Assembly (NCBI RefSeq): GCF_963082655.1
Contig: NC_081553.1
Span: 211,330,117 to 211,394,116, forward strand
DNA from: Stomoxys calcitrans
Lineage: Eukaryota > Arthropoda > Insecta > Diptera > Muscidae
Length of the DNA stretch: 64,000 nucleotides
Direction of reading: 5' to 3'
The translations under genes were made by a program, and so were the position numbers. Shown one piece after another: positions 33,390 through 43,300 of this stretch (positions within the stretch are counted from its first letter, which is position 1; each line of letters starts with the position of its first letter). Under the pieces are notes generated by a model, which worked only from the letters and a program-made list of their open reading frames with translations, was not told the origin of the DNA and searched no databases.

Positions 33390-34110
33390 TTCCAGCTCAA
33401 GATCATATTCAATGCTTTCTGTTCAAAGAATAGCATAGCAAATAACTTATAAAAATTAGGCAAGGGTATGCTGTTATTCAAAACACTTTGATTGGCATGA
33501 TGGGTCGCAATTTCTGGTACACCATGTATCTTCATCAATACTTTTGTCAAATTGATTAAGGAGCTCTACATACCCAACGACTATTGAGTACGGTGTAGAG
33601 TACGCTTTTGTTTTTAAAATAGGGCACAATAAATCCTTTAACTCTTCTTCGGACAGTAGGAGAGAGAGGAAAGTCTTACTATCCACTATTCCGATACAAA
33701 CTAATCATCAATGCTAAGAACAACAAAGATATCAACACAAAACACTTGGATTGGCATGGTGGATCGCGATTTCTGGTGCACCATGTATCTTCATCAATAC
33801 ATTTGTCAAATTGATTAAGGAGCTCTACATACCCAACGACTATTGAGTACGGTGTAGAGCACGCTTTTGTTTTTAAAACAGGGCACAATAAATCCTTTAA
33901 CTCTCCTTAGCACAGTTAGAGAGACGAAAGCCTTACTATCCGCTATTCCGATACAAACTAATCATCAATGCTAAGAACAACAAAGATATCAACACAAAAC
34001 ACTTGGACTGGCATGGTGGATCTCGATTTCTGGTACACCATGTATCTTCGTCAATACCTTTGTTAAATTGACTGAGAATACCCTCTATTCCGACTCCAAC
34101 TATTTATCAA
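33390..34110 (-). repeat. Tandem repeat, ~260-bp unit, about 2.8 copies
   Basis: The anchor GGCATGATGGGTCGCAATTT at ~33494 recurs as GGCATGGTGGATCGCGATTT at ~33755 and ~34012, spacing ~260. Other shared words are ACATACCCAACGACTATTGA (~33570, 33830) and GGGCACAATAAATCCTTTAA (~33623, 33881). On the - strand each copy holds an open frame with TPYSIVVGYVELLNQFDK and EDTWCTRNxDPxCQSKCF, preserved between copies although the unit is not a multiple of 3 over its full length. I do not recognise the peptide. Confidence 0.8.
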
Positions 34111-34838
34111 TGCTAAGAACAATGTTGTCAAATTAGATTTTCATAAAAAAAAATTTTCAAAACTTCAAATTTTATTTTTTTTAATAAATAGATTTTTATT
34201 AAAAGAATGAAAATTTGACTTTCATAAAAATCTTTTCAAACTTTGGTTTTATAAAAATAAATTTAAAACTTGATTTTCTCAGACATTTTTGTCAAAATTT
34301 TATTTTTATAAAAAAATGTTACAATACGACATTTTTAATAAATTTGACTTTTTTAAAAATTTTGTCACAATTTTATTTTAATAAAAAATTTTGTTTCTAT
34401 TTATTTCCTCGAACATTATGTCAAAAATTTTATTTTTAAGAAAAATTTTTATAACAAAATTTTCTATGAAGAAATTTACCAAAATTTTCTTTAAAAAAAG
34501 CCAAATCTAATTTTTATGAAAAATTTTGTCAAAATATAATTTTATAGAAAATTTTGTCAAAATTTTTTTTCATAAAAAATTTATTTTTTAATTTTATTTT
34601 AATAATTTTTTTTTAAAATTTGATTTAAAAAAAAAACAAATTCATAATTTTCATAGAAAAATTTTTGTTTTCATGGAAAATTTGTTTTTTATAGAAAAGT
34701 TCGACAAAATTAGATTTTCATATTTTTCAATTTTTATAAAAACTTAATTTTTACGGATGGCTAATTTCATTAAAATGTCAAAATACTTTCCTTAAACCAA
34801 ATATGTTTATAAAAAAGTAACTAATTTATTTCATGTCA
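34111..34838. repeat. Decayed ~30-bp-family array
   Basis: Variants of TTTTTATAAAAAAATGTTAC, ATTTTGTCAAAATATAAT and AGAAAATTTTGTCAAAAT recur between 34190 and 34740 at roughly 30-bp spacing. This is the family of 6205-11045 at low copy and high decay. An A6 run at 34811-34816 (T6 in - sense) sits 22 nt after tRNA-Thr copy 5 and is its likely terminator. Confidence 0.65.
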
Positions 34839-34912
34839 AGGCCCCGGCGAGATTCGAACTCACGATCTCCTGTTTACTAGACAGGCGCTTTAACCAACTA
34901 AGCCACGGCGCC
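34839..34912 (-). tRNA. tRNA-Thr (anticodon AGU), copy 5
   Basis: Same 74 nt as copy 1. The 5' flank in tRNA sense is AACTGGTTCCAAAAA, a weak match to the AACGGT word of copies 3, 4 and 6. The 3' flank in sense reads TTGACATGAAATAAATTAG; its first 8 bases equal those after copy 7 (TTGACATAAAAC), the only 3'-flank similarity I see. Terminator: T6 at 34811-34816. Confidence 0.96.
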
Positions 34913-35220
34913 TTTTTGGAACCAGTTGTAGTGCCATATTTTGGTATAAGACATCAAAACTTAAACTGCTAATAGAAAACTTTATGAAATGTCATAGATT
35001 TTTGCAATGATTATTTATTCTAATATTGGAGGCTGGCCTTAACAAAAAATGTGAACACAATTGTTTTCTAACCATATTTTACAATTTATTTGACATATGC
35101 CAAATAAGGATTTCCTCTTATTTTTTAGTTTTTTTCCGGTAATGAGGAATAATAACCTTATTTATATTCTCTTCTTTTATTTTTTCTCCAAAATACGTAC
35201 TCACAAATGCTTTGTGCGAA
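34913..35220. other. AT-rich spacer between tRNA-Thr copies 5 and 6
   Basis: No recognised element. The A4 at 35190-35193 gives a minimal T4 stop ~27 nt after copy 6. Confidence 0.45.
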
Positions 35221-35294
35221 AGGCCCCGGCGAGATTCGAACTCACGATCTCCTGTTTACTAGACAGGCGCTTTAACCAACTAAGCCACGGCGCC
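35221..35294 (-). tRNA. tRNA-Thr (anticodon AGU), copy 6
   Basis: Same 74 nt as copy 1. It is divergent from copy 7, with 120 bp between their 5' ends. The 5' flank in tRNA sense is TTAACGGTATATGCAT, with AACGGT 14 nt before G1. The terminator is weak (T4 at 35190-35193). Confidence 0.96.
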
Positions 35295-35414
35295 ATGCAT
35301 ATACCGTTAATGCGTGTGAATTGTTGGTAACAGGACCCACCTGCTACCAATGTGTTAGGGTGTGTGTGTGTGTAAGTATCCTTTTATGTTTTGCTGTTAC
35401 CATGGCCAACAAAA
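35295..35414. promoter_or_regulatory. Intergenic region of the divergent tRNA-Thr pair
   Basis: This 120-bp segment separates the 5' ends of copies 6 (-) and 7 (+) and so holds both transcription starts. It contains a (TG)n run at ~35361-35373. Transcription of tRNA genes relies on the internal boxes, so a direct regulatory role is inference. No TATA-like element stands out. Confidence 0.45.
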
Positions 35415-35488
35415 GGCGCCGTGGCTTAGTTGGTTAAAGCGCCTGTCTAGTAAACAGGAGATCGTGAGTTCGAATCTCGCCGGGGCCT
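35415..35488 (+). tRNA. tRNA-Thr (anticodon AGU), copy 7
   Basis: The only + strand copy; same 74 nt as copy 1. The 5' flank is CCATGGCCAACAAAA. The T5 at 35517-35521, ~28 nt downstream, is the likely terminator. About 30 bp of its 3' flank (from TTGACATAAAACTCTAAGTG) recurs with one mismatch at ~36903 without any tRNA, so its surroundings have been duplicated. Confidence 0.97.
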
Positions 35489-35732
35489 TGACATAAAACT
35501 CTAAGTGCAATACTGCTTTTTGATGGTACATAGTTAAAAAGGATAACGTAGGAGCTCAGTAGAAGCGATTTTGTGATGGTCAAGTGAATGGAAAGGGAAA
35601 ATACACGAGATTTGGAAGCAACTGCTGAACTACAAGAGTGAATTAAGGCCGTATGGTATGCTATAGCAGATACCTTTTACAATGAGGCGCAGAATATGTT
35701 TTTTTGTTATCGAAGGATGTGACAAACTTTTA
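35489..35732. other. Unassigned spacer before MITE copy D
   Basis: Apart from the tRNA 3' flank, no element was recognised. Confidence 0.4.
35517..35521 (+). terminator. Poly-T polymerase III terminator of tRNA-Thr copy 7
   Basis: T5 run 28 nt after the mature 3' end of the + strand tRNA, the first run of four or more T downstream. Confidence 0.7.
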
Positions 35733-35970
35733 TTGGGTTGCCCAAAAAGTAATTGCGGATTTTTTAAAAGAAAGTAAATGCATTTTTAATAAAACCCTAG
35801 AGTGAACTTTAATCAAATATACTTTTTTTACACTTTTTTTCTAAAGCAAGCTAAAAGTCACAGCTGATAACTGACAGAAGAAAGAATGCAATTACAGAGT
35901 CACAAGTTGTGAAGAAATTTGTCAACGCCGACTATATGAAAAATCGGCAATTACTTTTTGGGCAACCCAA
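35733..35970. mobile_element. Mariner-type MITE, copy D (238 bp)
   Basis: TIRs TTGGGTTGCCCAAAAAGTAA and CTTTTTGGGCAACCCAA, with TA on both sides (35731-35732, 35971-35972). Interior differences from the other copies include AACCCTAGAGTG for AACTTAGAATG and TCGGCAATT for TCCGCAATT in the right TIR. Confidence 0.92.
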
Positions 35971-37259
35971 TAGTTGTCTGGCAAATAATTTTACCGAGAA
36001 GACACAGGAATCATTAATAGAAGGTTAGGTCACATGCGTAAAAATAAAGTGGATAGGCCCCATGAACATCATTAAGGATGTCAAATCTGTCGATTGAAAA
36101 TGTCATCATATAGAAGAAATCATAAACAAAAAATGAATGTATAAGGAGAACAATTTGACATCCTCAATGCCAAGTACTGCAAAAAATTTTATGTCAACTG
36201 ATCGCTTGGCTTAATTTTATTCAGTGTATCCTAGAGAAGACATAGGATTTTCGATTATCGATAAAAACATGATGTTCTTTCGTGTAAAGCCCCTTTTAGT
36301 TGATATGTTTAATGATACTTTATCGAGAAAGTGTTTTTTTCATATTTTCAAATTTCTTTCCGACAAGTCCCCACTTTTTATACCATGTGATGTATTGAAC
36401 ATTGTTGTCGGCCTTGTAAATTTACAAAATAATGTACTCTTACAAATCATTGTTCTTCTTGATTAGCGTGTTTGTGTGAGTTTCCATTTTTGAGTTTCTT
36501 TTATTTTGCACACAACTAACTGCTCGATGTGTAACTGACAATTTGATGGACATTAACTACCGCTGCTGTTTGGCAAATTGTTTTAAGCAAACAAATTGTT
36601 TGTCTCTATTTTCGATTTTAACACAGTGCCAAAAGAGATTTGAATGTTTTTTTTTTTCCTCAAATAGTAGGGGTATTCACGAAAATAATGGAGGTATATT
36701 AAGTCTAGGTAGTGTAGATAGTATTGAAATTATCCATAGGTTTCAAAATTTACCAATGACGCCAGCTTGCCAATCAAAAGATTCGATAAGGCAGTAAATT
36801 TACCTCAATATTGTGTCAGAGGGGGAGGAAAATTACCCTCAAGAAAATCGAATATTTTTCGGAGCCTAAGCCTTATTCCAATAAGGAGTAAGATAAAAGA
36901 TGTTGACATAAAACTCTGAGTGCAATACTGTTTTGTAGGTAAGGATAATTCAAGACACTATACCCGTATACAGCCTCTCTATTGGTGAGGACGCTCTAAG
37001 GTAATTGGTGACTGTAGTTCATATTCAGTTCGAGGCGAACGTTTAACCTCAGGGCGAAGTTTCCGTGGGGTCCATACGAAAAGCAATGTTGTGCAATGAA
37101 CTAAAGTCAGCTAATCGCGACTTTCAACTCGGATGTGATAACAAAAATTTTTGCATAATCAAAGATATTTAGATTTTAAGGCAGAACGTTGTTCGACAAT
37201 AATTTAACAAACAATACTTTACTGAAATATAAACTTATTCAAGCAATCCAAGTGTTTCC
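35971..37259. other. Unassigned stretch with an orphan tRNA 3'-flank copy
   Basis: 36902-36934 repeats the 3' flank of tRNA-Thr copy 7 (TTGACATAAAACTCTGAGTG). A + frame at 36224-36466 and another at 36543-36797 have no recognisable domain. No transposon ends were recognised. Confidence 0.45.
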
Positions 37260-39009
37260 TTCCTCCTGCTGATACAACCATTTTGAGTTATATTTATATA
37301 GCCTCCATCGATGTCTAAAAAATTTTGATTTTAATTGAACTACGCACAACTCGTTGATTAAAATTCTCGGAAAACTTTTAAACAACTCAAAAAAAGGCCA
37401 AAGAGGACTTATGTAGAACTAAGATGAAATGTAGTCATTTTCTTGGAGATACAACCATTTTAAGTTCCTAATATTAAATGAGCCACGTCATTGCTGGCAC
37501 TAAAAGGTTTGGTTTGTAAACATCATGCAAAAAGCTTTTAAACACCTTGAAGATACTCAGAAGCATAGACTTTCAACTCTTAAAGAAATGCCATACGATT
37601 TTTTGAATCCAAATCGGAAGCTCTAATCTCTGTAATCTTGGGGAACGCATGACTACTTGATTCACATTTTACAGGGATAGGTTGAAGGTCCTCAACTTTT
37701 TAACGTAATAGGCAGACTTCCACACGTCAAGAAAGGTTGTGTAATGGATAAAAAATGTCAAAGAGGACTAACGTAGACCTAAATCCAGTTAACATAATAG
37801 GTAGACTTCAGCACGTCGAACAAGGTTGAGCAATGGACAAAGAGGGTTCAAGAGGACTTATGTAAACCCAAATATAGCGAATGAGCTCTAATCTCTATAA
37901 TCTTGGAGAACGCACGACTACTTGATTCAAATTTCTCGAGGATGGATTAAACGTCCACAACATTTTAACGTAATAGGTAGACAGCCACACGTCAAGTAAG
38001 GTTGCGTAATGGGCTAAAGATGTCGAAGAGGACTTTCGCAGACCTAAACCCAGGGAATGAGCTCTAATCTCTATAACCTTACGAAACGCATGACTACTTG
38101 GTTCAAATTTCTCGCGGACGGATTGAACGTCCCCAACTTTTAAACGTAATAGGTAGATTCCCATAAGTCTAATAAGTTTGCGTAATGGACAAAACGACTA
38201 CAACACGTCGAACAAGGTTTAGCAATGGACAAAGAGGATTGAAGAGGACTTACATAAGCCCAAATACAGAAAATGAGCTCTAATCTCTATAATCTTGGAG
38301 AACGCACGACTACTTGGTTCAAATTTCTCGTGGATGGATTGAACGTCCAACATTTGAACGCAATAGGTAATTTAATGGACAAAAAGATTCGAAGAGGACT
38401 TACGTAGACCTAAACCCAGGGAATGAGTTATTATCTCTAGAACGTCGGGAAACGCACAGCTAATTGGTTCCCCTTTTACAGGGATCATTTTAACGTCCCA
38501 AGATGACTTGCTGGAACAAAGCCCGGGAAATTGTCTAATTATCCAATCTCTCTCACTCCGTTGGGAACATCAATTATTAAATATTGACTTAACACCCTCT
38601 AAAGATCTTACATGTTTGATCGCAATGGCATTCTAAGTCGCAAAGCCATAACAGTGCGCCTCTCTGCCGAAAATTACGGAATTCAATGTAGGTAACAAAT
38701 TAAAATTTAATCTTCTCCTTGGAGATATCAGCATTTTAAGTTTTAATTTTCTACTTCACCGATGTCTAAGAAAGCTTGATATTAGTGTGGCAAGGTCATT
38801 ATTGGCAACCAAAATTTGATTTGAGCCCAACATGTTTGTTGCTATTAAATTCCTTGGAGATATTCAGAAATAGCATAAAGTCCTAGTAGAGCAAACCGTA
38901 TGCTTTCAATGGCTAGTATGGCCATTGAACTCGAACTGTACTTTGCACAACATTAGGAAACACACGACTACTTGGTTTGCCTTTTAAGGGATAGGTTGAA
39001 CGTCTCCAA
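37260..39009 (+). repeat. Degenerate long tandem/dispersed repeat field, ~175-220-bp spacing
   Basis: The word GAGCTCTAATCTCTATAATC (or close) recurs near 37618, 37881, 38060 and 38275, with diverged copies at ~38427 and ~38940. Each is followed by GAACGCACGACTACTTG, CAAATTTCTCG, GATTGAACGTCC, AACGTAATAGGTAGA, GTAATGGACAAA and GAGGACTTACGTAGACC. A second word, GGAGATACAACCATTTTAAG-like, occurs at ~37271, 37445 and 38721. There is no coding capacity, and no known family is recognised. Confidence 0.75.
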
Positions 39010-39300
39010 CCACTTAATGTAATAGTAAATCTACCACGTATTAGGAAATCTACCACATAATAGATAATCGACCACTTAATAGGTAATCGGTTGAACGTCT
39101 CTAACCTCTATGCAATAGGCACTCTTCTGTGTAATAAGTAATCTACCGTGTACTAGGTAATCTACCACGTAATAGGTACTCTTCTGCGTACTAGGTAATC
39201 TGCCGTAATAGGTAATCTACCACGTAATAGGTAATCAAGTACGTAATAGGTTATTTACGTAATAACTAATCCACCACGAAATAGGTAATCTACCACGCAT
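39010..39300 (+). repeat. ~19-bp minisatellite
   Basis: The word AATCTACCACGTAATAGGT recurs about 12 times with single-base changes and occasional deletions, growing out of the AACGTAATAGGTAGA word of the preceding repeat field. The last units lead into GCATTTGCAAGATTGTGTGATGG of that field. Confidence 0.85.
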
Positions 39301-39438
39301 TTGCAAGATTGTGTGATGGACGAAAAAGGAGTGAAGAGGACTTACTTCAGGGGTGCACAAAACCGTCCCCATTCTTTCTACGTAATGGGTCGGGATGAAG
39401 ATATCAAAAATATTTTAACCTACCAACTATTGGAGATA

Positions 39439-39466
39439 CAGCTGTCAAAAAAAGTATTCATCATTC
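39439..39466. repeat. Left terminal inverted repeat of the Tc1-like element
   Basis: About 28 bp, starting CAGCTGTCAAAAAAAGTATT, preceded by TA. One mismatch (T for G at position 5) from the right end. Confidence 0.93.
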
Positions 39467-39698
39467 AATATTTTTTTTTAATAAGTCTACAAAAGACAAT
39501 TGGAATAAAAACATATTAAACTAATGATGCAGTAGTGCTTGTGTGATATATATATACACAATTTCATTGTTTTTAAAGAAAAAAATAGTATTTATTGGAA
39601 CAAAAAGGGCCATTTTACAGCTGAACACAAAAAATTAAACAAAAAAAGTATTCATCATTGCAAAAAAACAAAAAAATAAATAACATAATTTAAAAAAA

Positions 39699-40726
39699 TT
39701 AATACTTTGTTATTCGACCACCGCGTCTTATAACTTCTTTTAAACGGTTTGACATCGATTGGACTAATTTAGCGGTTATATTTTGGTCTATATTAGTCCA
39801 TTCCTCCATTATCACCTGTTGCATTTGACTCTTGCTCGAAAAATTGCGCGTTCTCAATTTGCGTTCGAGATGTTCCCAAAGATGTTCAATTGAGTTCAAG
39901 TCGGGACTTTGAGGAGGAGTTTTAATGACTTTGGGGCAGTTATACAGCATCCACATCTTGGTATTTAATGCAGAATGTTTGGGGTCATTATCTTGATAAT
40001 ATTGAAAGTTATTACCAAGCCCAAGTTTTACAGCACTATCTTTTAAATTCCTCTTTAAAATGTCAATGTAATACTTATGATCCATTACTCCATTAATAAT
40101 TTCAAGATTTCCCGCTCCTGAAGCCGCCATACACCCCCAAACCATTAAACCACCTCCACCATGTTTTACAGTAGCAACTGTGTTTCGTTCTTCAAGCTCT
40201 GTATTTGGTTTTCTGTACACTATGACCTTTCCATCGCACCCAAAAAGATTAAACTTGCTCTCGTCTGCAAAAATGACTGTTTTCCAAAATGATTCGGGCT
40301 GTTTTACATACATTTTTGCGAAGTTTAGCCTTTTCACTCGGTTTATTTTATTTATAAAGGGCTTCTTACGTGCAGTTCTTCCTCTGTAACTATGCCTTTT
40401 GAGTGTATTTCGAATTGTTTGTGTAGTAACTTCCTTCCCTAAATATTCCATAGTGTTTTACGAAGAATGGTCGCATTTGTCTTCGGAGTTTTCTGAACTT
40501 GCCGCACTAGCCAACGCACATCTCCAACTGAAAGTGCTTTTGGTCGACCAGATCTTGGTTTATTGTCAACAGTTTTCGTTTCTGTCCACTTTCTGATGAT
40601 GGATTGTATAGTAGATCGTGGTCTATTTAATATTTCACTGATAGTTTTTTGAGTTAAACCATTCCTGTGGTGTTTTATTATCAAAACTTTTACCTCATCA
40701 GAAACCTCGTTTTGCTTACGACCCAT
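39699..40726 (-). pseudogene. Tc1-like DD34E transposase, one frameshift
   Basis: Transposase that would bind the element's ends and catalyse cut-and-paste at TA sites in the nucleus. The first part (ATG at 40726, 95 codons) has the N-terminal paired-like helix-turn-helix (GLTQKTISEILNRPRSTIQS, residues 24-43), the GRPK linker motif (60-63) and the start of the second DNA-binding domain. The second part (40451-39699, 250 codons) has the catalytic core: FADESKFNLFG (Asp63), KHGGGGLMVWGC, QDNDPKHS (Asp154) and SPDLNSIEHLWE (Glu189), with 34 residues between Asp154 and Glu189. The two frames overlap by 13 bp near 40440-40450. A one-base indel there splits what would be ~340 residues, the usual length. 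No in-frame stop interrupts either part. Confidence 0.95.
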
Positions 40727-41048
40727 TTTGACAAAAACTATATTTTCAATGAAATTAAATATTTGCTGTCAAGGGCAAAGCCTCCTTTACTAAATAAAAC
40801 AGAAAAGGGGGATTCCCAAATAATATTTGAATTTGACTTTGATGATAGCACATCAATGATGAATACTTTTTTTGTTCTGTTTTTGGTGTTATTATATAAA
40901 ATCGCATTTTTTGCGCTAATTAAATTTATTTTTTAAATTTATTTTAAAACATATTACGAAAAATAAACTATTGCATAAAACTGCATTATTTGTTTACTTT
41001 AAATTTTCTTCAATTACCCAAAATAAGTGAATTTATTATCAATTTTGC

Positions 41049-41076
41049 TAATGATGAATACTTTTTTTGACCGCTG
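41049..41076. repeat. Right terminal inverted repeat of the Tc1-like element
   Basis: Read on the - strand it begins CAGCGGTCAAAAAAAGTATT and is preceded by TA. Joining the outer flanks gives TTGGAGATACAAGC followed by ATTTTAAGTT, a motif found uninterrupted elsewhere in this region. Confidence 0.93.
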
Positions 41077-41078
41077 TA

Positions 41079-42405
41079 CAAGCATTTTAAGTTATAGATG
41101 AACTTGCGACTATTCTACCCATCATTCCGTTTGAAACACCTCAAATAGTTATAGTTAAGGCCCAATAATGCATATGTATTTTTAATCGAATGTCGTTTTA
41201 AGTTGATATTGCCAAGTCCGTCTGTCTGCCTAATGCATATGTATTTCTAATCGAATGACCGTCTAATCGAAAATTTGTCTGTCTGCCAAAGCTGATATAG
41301 CTGCCATACAAACCGATATTTAAATTTGCTTTCTAAGGCCCCTATATAGGAAATTTTTATACAATTTGGATGGCAAATCTAAACAGATTTGCCCTACAAG
41401 TCATATTCCGAAGTAGTTGGCATATGCCATTCATAATAAAAGAAATTCAAAATTCTGCCCGGAAGAACTCAAATAAGGCAAACTATTCGAGGCATTTTTT
41501 TTCAGTAAAACCTTGTTCGAACAAATTCGCTTGCTATTTCGCATAGAAGAAATACATGTGCAAAATTTCAAGATGTAGGACATTAGGAATTGAAAAAGGT
41601 TCAAATCATTTAATGTTTGGATAAAGCTCCTAAGGCCCTAGGATCGTCAATTTGTATCCCCTTTGATACGTATAGTACATTTACGCACTCCAAGATATCG
41701 ATTCTATACTTCCTTGTTTTGCTTTTCTACAGCTTCAGTCTACATTTCTCTTTAATTAAACATTTGATTGGGAGATAGAAGCATTTTAAGTTAAAAATTT
41801 CAAATAGGTTACCAAATGAATAGTACTACCGACCTAAGAGGCAGCCTACTAAATTTGCCCAGCTTTTTCAAATAGCGAATACCCCAAATAGCCATAACGC
41901 ACTCCGACCAGTTCCTTTAACTCCAATCGAGACAAGAAAAAAATGTTGCTATGCCAGCCATTGATACCCAATTACCTATAATGATTGATCAGCGGCAACG
42001 GTTGGCAGATCAACGTCAGTCGAACAACATTTTATAAGTGCCAGAGCTTACATTTAAAACATTTAAACGATGTACAATTGACATTTTGATTACACTTAAT
42101 GTCTGTGAATTGAGATCATTTGAAATTGTTATTTTATTTTCGCTTAGATATAATATGGGTAGTGTATCATTTAAAAGGCACTTAACCTCCAAGTAAGTTA
42201 GTTTTTGCTTGCTGCATATACTATTTTGTTTTGACATTTTGCAAGTAATAAAATCAGTTTTCGTATTAGTGTATTACCAAGAGAGCCAGTCACACCTTAA
42301 CACCGCCGCCACACTCCCTCTGTTACTGGTGAAAGCTTTTTTTTATAACTTAATAGACAAAAATCTAAACGCATTTGTCCCGAGAGAATCGAAGACAACC
42401 GTTAA
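41079..42405. repeat. Continuation of the degenerate repeat field with a family-1 fragment
   Basis: CAAGCATTTTAAGTT follows the Tc1 right end, and GGAGATAGAAGCATTTTAAG recurs at 41771. Between 41110 and 41340 lies a - oriented fragment of the ~153-bp family (TCATTCCGTTTGAAACACCT, CTGATATAGCTGCCATACAA). 41800-42405 shows no further element; the A5 run at 42359-42363 (T5, - sense) is the likely stop for the eighth tRNA. Confidence 0.6.
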
Positions 42406-42479
42406 AGGCCCCGGCGAGATTCGAACTCACGATCTCCTGTTTACTAGACAGGCGCTTTAACCAACTAAGCCACGGCGCC
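42406..42479 (-). tRNA. tRNA-Thr (anticodon AGU), copy 8
   Basis: Same 74 nt as copy 1 although ~7 kb from the main cluster and on the far side of the Tc1 insertion. In the 5' flank a second GGCGCC hexamer (42486-42491) lies 6 bp from the one that starts the gene (42474-42479), so the two can pair as a small hairpin. The first T-run downstream is at 42359-42363. Confidence 0.96.
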
Positions 42480-43227
42480 TTTTGAGGCGCCTTCGTCCAA
42501 TGCCAAACACTTAAGAGAGAGCACCTTACAGGGCGGCGTAGAAGAATAAGAATGCTGTGTGTGCGTTATTTTTAGAAAAGATTTATTAATTAGATAGCCA
42601 TACACAGACTTTGGCATATAACACATTATTGCTTCCACTATAAGGTTTCTCGAAACATTTGAACAATCATAAAACAATTTTATGTGTGTGTGTGTGTGTT
42701 TCTATCTATATCTGACAGATAGTGTGTAATAATTGCACAATGTGTGCTAAATAACGGCATGCTTAGGGTATATGAAATACGAAAACACCAACAACTATCG
42801 ATATGAATGAAAAATGCTTAGTTGACAATATAGACCAATCATAATTTCATTTCAATACTTGAATTGATAGTGGCGCGAAGACGTTTAATTGGGTTTTATT
42901 GTTTTGTTTTCTAAAAATAAACATATAAGAGTGGGACATGTTTTTTGAATCAACAAAAAATATATTCAGCAAGAAGGCATTGATAATACCGCCACCCCGA
43001 AAAAATTAAATAAAATAGTTTACCACAATTTAAGAATTATATTCTATTTAAGTATAAAACTTCGTTCTTTCCTGTTTTGATAATATATTTAGATTGGGAA
43101 ATACAAGCATTTTAAGTTTTGCATTAAAAAGTCTATTACAGAAGTAACTTCGCCAGATGGAAAGTTCCCGGCATCTTGTAAGTACACTTCGCCAGAAAGA
43201 AAATCTTATGCGCCACTCAAATCAGCA
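42480..43227. other. Unassigned stretch with GT microsatellite and motif copy
   Basis: A (TG)n run lies at ~42682-42698. The dispersed motif occurs as GGGAAATACAAGCATTTTAA at ~43097. 42720-43080 has no recognised element. Confidence 0.45.
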
Positions 43228-43300
43228 TGTCCCATGACAAGGTTATGGGAAAAGTTTGCCCCTGTTCCTTAATGGAATGTTCATGGACAAAATTTTTAAT
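43228..43300 (+). mobile_element. SINE 3'-end fragment
   Basis: AAAGTTTGCCCCTGTTCCTT and AATGGAATGTTCATGG match the 3' region of the SINE at 14165 (GAGAAGTTTGCTCCTGTTC, AATGAAATGCTCATGGGC). There is no head with promoter boxes. Confidence 0.6.

Larger units (their letters stand above)
39439..41076 (-). mobile_element. Tc1-like DNA transposon, nearly intact (1638 bp)
   Basis: Flanked by TA at 39437-39438 and 41077-41078. Terminal inverted repeats begin CAGCTGTCAAAAAAAGTATT (left) and CAGCGGTCAAAAAAAGTATT (right, read inward), extending through CATCATT. Each end holds a second inner copy of AAAAAAAGTATTCATCATTG (39641-39660; inverse at 40853-40876), giving the IR/DR layout (outer and inner transposase sites ~200 bp apart) known from some Tc1 elements such as Sleeping Beauty. 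The interior encodes one transposase on the - strand with a single frameshift. Length, ends and coding order are those of a full-size element; the frameshift makes this copy probably inactive. Confidence 0.95.
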
